Shown here in pieces: positions 1 to 3,683 of a DNA stretch of 5,558 nt. The first letter of the stretch is position 1. Each line of letters opens with the position of its first letter. Position numbers and translations under genes: made by a program. Origin of the DNA: Burkholderiales bacterium (lineage in GTDB: Bacteria; Pseudomonadota; Gammaproteobacteria; Burkholderiales; SG8-41); contig SYEN01000159.1 of assembly GCA_005800795.1 (NCBI GenBank), positions 1 through 5,558 of the forward strand, written 5' to 3'. The notes under the pieces were generated by a model. That model was not told the origin of the DNA. It made no database searches and saw only the letters and a program-made list of their open reading frames with translations.

Positions 1-367
1 AGCCGGTAAAGTTCGGGTCGAGCGGCGCATCGTGGGTGTCCACCGGGTGTTTATAGCGGCCCGACGCATTGGCTTGCCACAATTCCACCAGCGCGTTCGG
101 CACCGGCCTGCCCCCTTCATCCAGCACACGGCACGACACGATCATGCGTTCGCCCAGCGGCTCGCCCGCATGCTGCGCGGTGAGATCGTAATCGGACTCC
201 ATCACGTCCCGCACTCCGAACAGCGGCCCGGTAATCTCGGACAGCGTTTGCGGCATTTGCACCAGCGGTTGCGTGGGCGCGCGCTTGACAGTGGAGCGGT
301 ACGCCGGAAACAGATAATCCGGCTGCGTGTTGAAATACGACTTGCGGTAAGGGTTGGGGTTACTCAT
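1..367 (-). CDS. pcaH: Protocatechuate 3,4-dioxygenase beta subunit, N-terminal part (runs off the window)
   Basis: Intradiol ring-cleavage dioxygenase subunit. The family cleaves protocatechuate between its two hydroxyls to 3-carboxy-cis,cis-muconate at a non-haem Fe(III) in a cytoplasmic alpha/beta complex (beta-ketoadipate pathway). The visible 122 residues begin MSNPNPYRKSYFNT and contain the PcaH landmarks: YRSTVKRAPTQPL near residue 23, SEITGPLFG near 43, GERMIV near 72, and the strongly conserved VPNALVELWQANASGRYKH block near 90, then DAPLDPNF. The iron ligands (two Tyr, two His) lie beyond the window edge, so activity cannot be judged. The start at 367 fits the family N-terminus, but I see no strong Shine-Dalgarno sequence. 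The tautomerase gene ends 24 bases upstream on the same strand, so translation may depend on the shared transcript. The alpha subunit pcaG would be expected further left. Family assignment is secure; substrate is inferred from the family. Confidence 0.93.
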   Translation of the reverse strand, partial: MSNPNPYRKSYFNTQPDYLFPAYRSTVKRAPTQPLVQMPQTLSEITGPLFGVRDVMESDYDLTAQHAGEPLGERMIVSCRVLDEGGRPVPNALVELWQANASGRYKHPVDTHDAPLDPNFTG

Positions 368-391
368 GCAGGCTGCAGTCGTTGCCCGCCG

Positions 392-577
392 CTACGCATC
401 AGACGCGAGCTTGCCGCCCGATGCCCAATCCGATTTCTTGATGTCCTCGAAAATAATGTCCACCGCTTCCGGCGCGCACTTGAGGGTGCGTGCCGTCTCG
501 GAGGTAATGACTTTGACGAATTCGCGTTTTTGTTCGATGGAACGGCCTTCGAAAAGGCTCACGTGGATGAGTGGCAT
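392..577 (-). CDS. 4-oxalocrotonate tautomerase family protein (61 aa)
   Basis: Small tautomerase-superfamily protein; relatives form hexamers in the cytoplasm and use the N-terminal proline, exposed after Met removal, as general base for enol-keto tautomerisation. The frame stays open upstream to 652, but the start at 577 is chosen because it places Pro directly after Met (MPLIHVSLFEGR) and has an AGAGGA Shine-Dalgarno sequence (583-588) five bases upstream. Counting from Pro1, Arg11 is present, and the C-terminal SGGKLAS block matches the family. Position 39 is Asp, where the classical enzyme has Arg, and position 50 is Trp, where it has Phe. These differences argue against a textbook 2-hydroxymuconate tautomerase. 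It lies 24 bases before pcaH on the same strand, so it probably serves the same aromatic pathway, although intradiol cleavage of protocatechuate has no obvious step for it. It could act on a side-product or a different ring-cleavage product. Confidence 0.9.
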   Translation of the reverse strand: MPLIHVSLFEGRSIEQKREFVKVITSETARTLKCAPEAVDIIFEDIKKSDWASGGKLASDA

Positions 578-631
578 GACAGTCCTCTGTGAAAGAGTGA
601 GATTGGGATGGCAAAAATTTCGCCGAGCGGC

Positions 632-660
632 AATGTATCCCGCGCGCGTCATGGCGTCAA
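632..660 (-). promoter_or_regulatory. Sigma70-like promoter for the tautomerase-pcaH operon
   Basis: Read on the minus strand: -35 TTGACG (660-655), a 17-base spacer, and -10 TACATT (637-632). The hexamers match consensus at 5 of 6 and 4 of 6 positions. Transcription would start near 625, leaving a leader of roughly 48 bases before the tautomerase ATG at 577. The overlapping inverted repeat at 654-669 suggests regulated use. This is a motif-based prediction. Confidence 0.5.
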
Positions 661-669
661 ACGTGACGC
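646..669. promoter_or_regulatory. Operator-like repeat cluster over the -35 box
   Basis: GCGTCA (654-659) and TGACGC (664-669) form a perfect 6-base inverted repeat around AACG, and a further direct copy of GCGTCA lies at 646-651. The cluster covers the -35 hexamer and part of the spacer of the predicted promoter at 632-660, a typical repressor position. The regulator is not in the window and its family is unknown; pathway-specific GntR, IclR, MarR or LysR proteins are all plausible for aromatic catabolism. Confidence 0.45.
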
Positions 670-712
670 GGGGGATGTGCCAAAGCCTGTGTGTAATACT
701 GAAGCCGGCGGT

Positions 713-762
713 GTTGCAGCGCTACGGCGCGGCGCGCAATACGGGAAAATTTCCGCTGCAAC
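713..762 (-). other. Long-looped inverted repeat (second intergenic hairpin)
   Basis: A perfect 9-base inverted repeat: GTTGCAGCG at 713-721 and CGCTGCAAC at 754-762, enclosing 32 bases that include a near-palindromic GGAAA/TTTCC core. It abuts the hairpin at 764-806 with a single base between. In the minus-strand transcript it would follow the first hairpin downstream of the CBS gene. There is no U-tract, so it is not a canonical intrinsic terminator. It may be part of a structured RNA or of a repeat element. Confidence 0.4.
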
Positions 763-763
763 T

Positions 764-806
764 TTGCCTCCCGCATAGCGCTCTGCGCTTTACGGGCTTT
801 AGGCAA
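764..806 (-). terminator. Strong hairpin just after the CBS gene (terminator-like)
   Basis: Beginning 6 bases beyond the CBS stop codon, the minus-strand RNA can fold through three stacked segments: TTGCCT/AGGCAA outside, CCCGTA/TGCGGG in the middle, and AGCGC/GCGCT around an AGA loop. A 4-base bulge and an A-A mismatch separate them. The middle stem has a G-U pair in the minus-strand RNA that becomes a C-A mismatch in plus-strand RNA, so the minus orientation folds better. No run of U follows, so any termination may be Rho-assisted, or the hairpin may protect the upstream mRNA's 3' end. It separates the CBS gene from the tautomerase promoter. Confidence 0.5.
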
Positions 807-812
807 CCCGCG

Positions 813-1244
813 CTACGCCAGCACTTGCGACATCTGCTCCTGGTGCAAGATTTCATAGACAAACGATTCGAGCTCCGGCCCCATCGCGTCGCGCACGGAA
901 ATCATGCCGATGGGGCGGCCGTTTTCGGCCACCGGCACGTGGCGGAATCGCCCTTCGTGCATGATTTCGAGCGCCGAGGTAAACGACGCATCAGGGCTCA
1001 GGGTGCGCGGGTTGGCGGTCATTACGTCGCCCAGTGTGGTGGCCGCTGCGTCGCGGGCCTCGGCCACCACGCGATTCAACGCATCGCGCTCGGTGAAGAT
1101 TCCGACCAGAAAGCCGTGCTCCACCACCAACATCGCGCCGACGCGCCGTAGTTTCATGATCTGCGCAGCCTCTTGCACGGACATACCGGCGGGCGCGGTG
1201 ACGGGTTGTTGATTCTGAATGATGTCGCGTATCGTGCGTTCCAT
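813..1244 (-). CDS. Free-standing CBS-pair domain protein (143 aa)
   Basis: Two CBS motifs and almost nothing else, forming one Bateman module. CBS1 spans about residues 7-62 and ends in GIFTERD (48-54); CBS2 spans about 72-128 and ends in GMISVRD (113-119). The paired G-I-x-T/S-x-R-D signatures are the usual adenine-nucleotide pocket residues. Known relatives bind AMP, ADP, ATP or similar ligands and act as energy-state sensors, often with an unidentified partner. There is no signal peptide or membrane segment, so it should be cytoplasmic. The start at 1244 is supported by GGAGAG (1250-1255) five bases upstream. A promoter is predicted at 1327-1355 and a hairpin follows the stop, so it looks monocistronic. 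The sequence does not show which process it regulates; adjacency to pcaH is not enough to tie it to aromatic metabolism. Confidence 0.92.
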   Translation of the reverse strand: MERTIRDIIQNQQPVTAPAGMSVQEAAQIMKLRRVGAMLVVEHGFLVGIFTERDALNRVVAEARDAAATTLGDVMTANPRTLSPDASFTSALEIMHEGRFRHVPVAENGRPIGMISVRDAMGPELESFVYEILHQEQMSQVLA

Positions 1245-1326
1245 GATGGCTCTCCGAAGTTAAGGTTCGTTGGTCCGGCGGTGGTTACCAAGGTGCACTA
1301 CGGCGTACTAATCAACCTGCAAAATC

Positions 1327-1355
1327 ATGCTACGCCCGCACGGTACACCGGTCAA
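1327..1355 (-). promoter_or_regulatory. Sigma70-like promoter for the CBS gene
   Basis: Minus strand: -35 TTGACC (1355-1350), 17-base spacer, -10 TAGCAT (1332-1327), matching consensus at 5 of 6 and 4 of 6 positions. The predicted start lies about 75 bases before the CBS ATG at 1244. Motif-based prediction only. Confidence 0.45.
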
Positions 1356-1386
1356 ACAAAAGGTTTTAGCGCAAAACATGAGCGAT

Positions 1387-1401
1387 TATCACGCGCTGAT
1401 A
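1387..1401. promoter_or_regulatory. Short inverted repeat upstream of the CBS promoter
   Basis: TATCA-CGCGC-TGATA is a 15-base perfect dyad containing a T-N11-A element of the LysR type. It lies about 30 bases upstream of the -35 box of the predicted CBS promoter, a position typical of activator sites. It is short enough to occur by chance, and no regulator gene is in the window. Confidence 0.25.
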
Positions 1402-1457
1402 CCGCCACGCGTTTTCCCCGCGCCAAGGTTTGCTGCCATGACTGACAACCCAAGTGT

Positions 1458-2135
1458 TTGTTTTTATTCGGTTATTTTTGTGGTTGCCGAAGCGTGCACC
1501 TGCCTATCAACGCCAGTCACGCGCAGCCGGTTGCGAAGTATCCAACCAAAGCGCCACGCTTTAGCGTGCCGCAAGCCACTGGTGGTGGCAACGACACGCC
1601 GGGACGCCTGATGGGGCGCCAATCGTCGGAACGCCTCAGAAAGCAGGTGGCGATCGACAATCTCCCCGGCGCGTATGCGATGAATGCCGCCGTACGCACA
1701 CTGCCTTTCGATCCCGCCATGACGGTCGCGTGGCTTGCGTTGCTCGGAAACGGGCCTTCGGTGCGGGTCACCCACCCTTCGATACTGGTGGCGTCGGTCA
1801 AAGACATCATCGCGCTGGGCAAGGCCAAGCCCGGCTACTTCACCATGGCGTCCGCCGGCGGCTATCAGCATTTTGTGTCGGAACTCTTTCGCGGCATGTG
1901 GGGCATCGACATGGCTATTGTGCTGTACCGCGGCGGGTACGCCGCCCGCAATGGTCAGCCGCGTAAGCAACGAGATCGGCACCATCCCAAGCTGCCGGAA
2001 ACGCAAAAACGCTTCACCCTCGAGGGCGCCGAAGCCGGTTACAACCCGTCAACCTGGGCCGACAGGATCCGCAAGGCGGAGCTCGTTAAATGGCCGCGCG
2101 TCGCGCGGGATGCGCGCATGGTCAGCGACAAATAG
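1458..2135 (+). pseudogene. Decayed Bug/TctC-family periplasmic solute-binding protein gene
   Basis: Intact relatives are about 320 residues and deliver carboxylates or other organics to tripartite tricarboxylate (TctAB) carriers; some act without a carrier. The frame here is open for 225 codons but the homology is broken. HAQPVAKYPTKAPRF and GGGNDTPGRLMG match the family start after signal cleavage; KQVAIDNLPGA (near 1673) then jumps straight to NAAVRTLPFDP, losing about 25-30 residues. The text continues through VKDIIALGKAKPG to YRGG (about 1937). There the family's AGTPPAMVSRVSNEIGTI continues one frame over (1933-1986), after loss of roughly 80-100 residues of domain 2. At about 1987-1990 it returns to the first frame for LPETQKRF and a recognisable C-terminus ending at TAG 2133. 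No good signal peptide is visible. A working binding protein is very unlikely; the open frame is partly accidental. Confidence 0.82.
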
Positions 2136-2144
2136 CGCCGGGGA

Positions 2145-2174
2145 TTGCCTGATACGGGCGAACCGGATTATGCT
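2145..2174 (+). promoter_or_regulatory. Weak promoter candidate for the nitrile hydratase-family operon
   Basis: TTGCCT (2145-2150), an 18-base spacer and TATGCT (2169-2174), each 4 of 6 to sigma70 consensus. This lies just after the pseudogene stop and about 59 bases before the first subunit gene. It is the best candidate I find in the short gap, but it is weak. An activated or alternative-sigma promoter, or one inside the pseudogene, is equally possible. Confidence 0.28.
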
Positions 2175-2184
2175 GCCTCCCATT

Positions 2185-2214
2185 GCAACCCTAGCAAGCA
2201 TAGCAACCCTAGCA
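2185..2214 (+). repeat. Short direct repeat in the leader of the operon
   Basis: GCAACCCTAGCA occurs twice, at 2185-2196 and 2203-2214, with an 18-base period. It lies between the weak promoter candidate and the beta-N start codon. It could be a slippage product or a tandem binding site. Confidence 0.5.
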
Positions 2215-2232
2215 GCCACAGGTAAATCCGCC

Positions 2233-2613
2233 ATGAATGATTCAGAGAAACTCCCTTCCGACATCGGTGGCGAACACGCCGGCCCGGTGGACACCCACGA
2301 CCACGGCATGCGGCACTGGGAGCGTCAGGCCAATGCCTTTCGCTCGGTGGTGCAAATGACCAAGCTCACCTGCACCGATGAGCTGCGCCGCGCCGCAGAA
2401 GAATTGGGCAGCCGCTACAAGGACATGCACTACTTTGAAATCACCACCAGCGCCATGCGCGCCGTGCTGCTGGAAAAAGGCGCGTTTACCGAGCCGGAAT
2501 TGCAGGCCAAAATGGCCGAGATTCGCGCACGTTTTGATGTGCCAGATGAAATGGAATCGCCGGTCAAGAAGGCCGCTGCAAAAAACGCAGCAGTGAAGGC
2601 GGTTGCAAAATGA
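2233..2613 (+). CDS. Nitrile hydratase/thiocyanate hydrolase family subunit, beta N-terminal half (ScnB-like)
   Basis: Corresponds to the helical N-terminal half of the nitrile hydratase beta subunit, which packs on the alpha subunit and helps form the active-site pocket. Visible matches are the DIGGEHAGPVD opening (residues 10-20), HWERQANAFR (28-37), and YFEITTSAMRAVLLEKGAFTEPEL (67-90), equivalent to the family's SSYYGHW to LLEAGVLTEKEL region. The protein is 126 residues and lacks the SH3-like C-terminal half, which the next gene supplies. This is the split seen in thiocyanate hydrolase (order scnB, scnA, scnC). The start at 2233 gives the family N-terminus; its Shine-Dalgarno sequence is weak (AGG ten bases upstream). 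The last 19 residues are a Lys/Ala-rich low-complexity tail. The gene overlaps the next by ATGA and carries an in-phase A AAA AAC heptamer at 2580-2586. Small activator proteins of nitrile hydratases share this fold, so an accessory role cannot be wholly excluded. Confidence 0.85.
   Translation: MNDSEKLPSDIGGEHAGPVDTHDHGMRHWERQANAFRSVVQMTKLTCTDELRRAAEELGSRYKDMHYFEITTSAMRAVLLEKGAFTEPELQAKMAEIRARFDVPDEMESPVKKAAAKNAAVKAVAK
2580..2586 (+). promoter_or_regulatory. Possible -1 ribosomal frameshift heptamer (A AAA AAC)
   Basis: The codons GCA AAA AAC of the beta-N gene place A AAA AAC exactly in X XXY YYZ phase. An SD-like AGAAGG (2567-2572) lies seven bases upstream, and a weak stem can form just after it (GCAGC 2587-2591 with GTTGC 2602-2606, one G-U pair). 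The -1 frame runs without a stop into the beta-C gene. Bacterial slippage is usually stronger on A AAA AAG than on A AAA AAC, and the run lies in a Lys-rich tail, so chance is a real alternative. Confidence 0.35.
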
Positions 2614-2942
2614 GCGCGAACTTTTCCTTCAAGTCCACCTACGTCCCCGCGCCGGATCGCCGCTACAACGTCGGCGACAGGGTGGTAGTAAAACGTGCAT
2701 TTCCGCCGGGGCACCGCCGTACGCCGCAATACATCCGCGGCAAGCAGGGGGTGATCGAACGCGTCTGCGGCGCTTATCCCAATCCGGAAGAACTCGCCTA
2801 CGGCTTCAACGGTCTGCCGGAGAAGGTGCTCTACCGCGTACGGTTTTCGCAATCCCATGTGTGGCCCGGCTATGCCGGGCCGGCGAGCGACGTGATCGAG
2901 ATGGAAATTTACGAGCACTGGCTGGAGCCGGTGAAGGGCTGA
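2610..2942 (+). CDS. Nitrile hydratase/thiocyanate hydrolase family subunit, beta C-terminal half, SH3-like (ScnA-like)
   Basis: Corresponds to the SH3-like barrel that forms the C-terminal half of nitrile hydratase beta. Family landmarks are all present in 110 residues: YNVGDRVVVK (18-27), PPGHRRTPQYIRGKQGVIE (31-49; GHTRxPxYxRxxxG in relatives), AYGFNGLPEKVLYRVRF (62-78), and the closing DVIEMEIYEHWLEPVKG. In intact enzymes the arginines of the GHTR-x-P-x-Y-x-R block lie near the alpha metal site. The Thr of GHTR is Arg here, adding positive charge. The start codon overlaps the previous stop (ATGA at 2610-2613), so the two halves are translationally coupled and probably made in equal amounts. 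The alpha subunit follows after 30 bases. A separate C-terminal half is expected in thiocyanate hydrolase-type and toyocamycin-type three-subunit enzymes, not in ordinary two-subunit nitrile hydratases. Confidence 0.9.
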   Translation: MSANFSFKSTYVPAPDRRYNVGDRVVVKRAFPPGHRRTPQYIRGKQGVIERVCGAYPNPEELAYGFNGLPEKVLYRVRFSQSHVWPGYAGPASDVIEMEIYEHWLEPVKG

Positions 2943-2972
2943 CAATTTTTGAACTGACATGAAAGCGCCAAC

Positions 2973-3653
2973 ATGACCAACCCCACACACGATTATTACG
3001 CCCGCTCTCATCACGACCATGATCACGCACACGATCATGACGACCACCAGCATCCCAACCCCGCCAACGAACACGACAACGGCCCACCCGGCGAATACGA
3101 AATCATGAGCCGCGCGATGCAGGAATTGCTCGAACAAAAAGGCATCATCACCGCCGAGCAGGTCGCCAGACGCATGGAACAGTTCGACGAGGAATTCCCC
3201 CATCGCGGCGCACAGATCGTCGCGCGCGCGTGGGTGGACCCGGCCTACAAACAGCGTTTGCTCGACGATGGGCGCGCGGCGTGCGCCGAGGCCGGTGTGA
3301 TGCTCGAAGCGGAGCGGCTGATCGCCGTGGAAAACACGCCCGAGGTGCACAACGTCATTGTGTGCACGCTGTGCTCGTGTTACCCACGCTCGCTGCTCGG
3401 CATGCCGCCCACCTGGTACAAGAGCCGCAACTACCGTTCGCGCGTGGTTTTTGAGCCGCGCGCCGTGCTGCGTGAATTCGGCACGGTGTTGCCCGACAGC
3501 GTCACTGTGCGCGTGCACGACTCCAACGCCGACATGCGTTATCTGGTGGTGCCAATGCGCCCCGCCGGCACTGAAGGCTGGAGCGAAGAACGCCTCGCCG
3601 GCCTGATTTCGCGCGACATGCTGGTGGGCGTGACAGCACCCAAAGCTCCATAA
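2973..3653 (+). CDS. nthA: Cobalt-type nitrile hydratase alpha / thiocyanate hydrolase gamma subunit
   Basis: Catalytic metal-binding subunit of a nitrile hydratase-family enzyme (nitrile + water to amide, or thiocyanate to carbonyl sulfide + ammonia). The claw motif CTLCSC is at residues 131-136; Thr at the second position marks the Co(III) type, and Cys134 and Cys136 are the cysteines normally oxidised to sulfinic and sulfenic acid. Following blocks fit the family: LLGMPPTWYKSRNYRSRVV, EPRAVLREFG, VRVHDSNADMRYLVVP and PAGTEGWSEERLAGLISRD. Two features lean toward thiocyanate hydrolase gamma. Residue 139, after CTLCSCYP, is Arg where common nitrile hydratases have Trp, and residues 6-34 are a His/Asp-rich segment with ten His, likely a cobalt-binding N-terminus. 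Length (226) is between the two families. The start at 2973 includes this segment; a double stop TAATAA ends the gene. No separate metallochaperone or activator gene is visible, so self-loading through the His tail or an activator outside the window is needed. Confidence 0.93.
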   Translation: MTNPTHDYYARSHHDHDHAHDHDDHQHPNPANEHDNGPPGEYEIMSRAMQELLEQKGIITAEQVARRMEQFDEEFPHRGAQIVARAWVDPAYKQRLLDDGRAACAEAGVMLEAERLIAVENTPEVHNVIVCTLCSCYPRSLLGMPPTWYKSRNYRSRVVFEPRAVLREFGTVLPDSVTVRVHDSNADMRYLVVPMRPAGTEGWSEERLAGLISRDMLVGVTAPKAP

Positions 3654-3683
3654 TAAAAATATTAATTAAAACAAATACTTACG
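3654..3683 (+). other. AT-rich intergenic spacer without a Shine-Dalgarno sequence
   Basis: Thirty bases that are almost entirely A and T in an otherwise GC-rich window, between the alpha-subunit stop and the ATG at 3684. There is no GGAG-like element near the start and no hairpin. An unstructured A/U-rich leader of this kind can recruit ribosomes through protein S1, which would explain initiation of the next gene. It could also mark a recombination seam. Confidence 0.5.

Noticed and set aside
578..652. N-terminal extension of the tautomerase by 25 residues
   Set aside because: It would bury the catalytic Pro1, and the Shine-Dalgarno sequence at 583-588 supports the start at 577. The extension also overlaps the predicted promoter.
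354..1151. A 265-codon plus-strand frame covering the tautomerase and CBS genes
   Set aside because: It shows no recognisable family and lies antisense to two genes with clear motifs and ribosome binding sites.
1256..1457. A hidden gene in the stretch between the CBS gene and the pseudogene
   Set aside because: The short open frames have no recognisable motif, and the region is explained by the CBS promoter and a small dyad. I see no RNA gene there.
1735..2232. Reading the beta-N gene as a much longer protein starting at 1735
   Set aside because: The upstream part is low-quality text apart from a short stretch belonging to the Bug/TctC pseudogene. The family N-terminus begins at the ATG at 2233.
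3018..3039. A 7-base inverted repeat (CATGATC / GATCATG) in the His-rich coding segment
   Set aside because: It follows from alternating His and Asp codons (CAT/CAC, GAT/GAC), which readily generate such palindromes; nothing else suggests a regulatory role.
2430..3518. A 362-codon open frame on the minus strand opposite the three subunit genes
   Set aside because: It is antisense to three well-supported genes, and its odd Val/Met-rich stretch is only the complement of the His/Asp codons. GC-rich codon bias keeps such mirror frames open.
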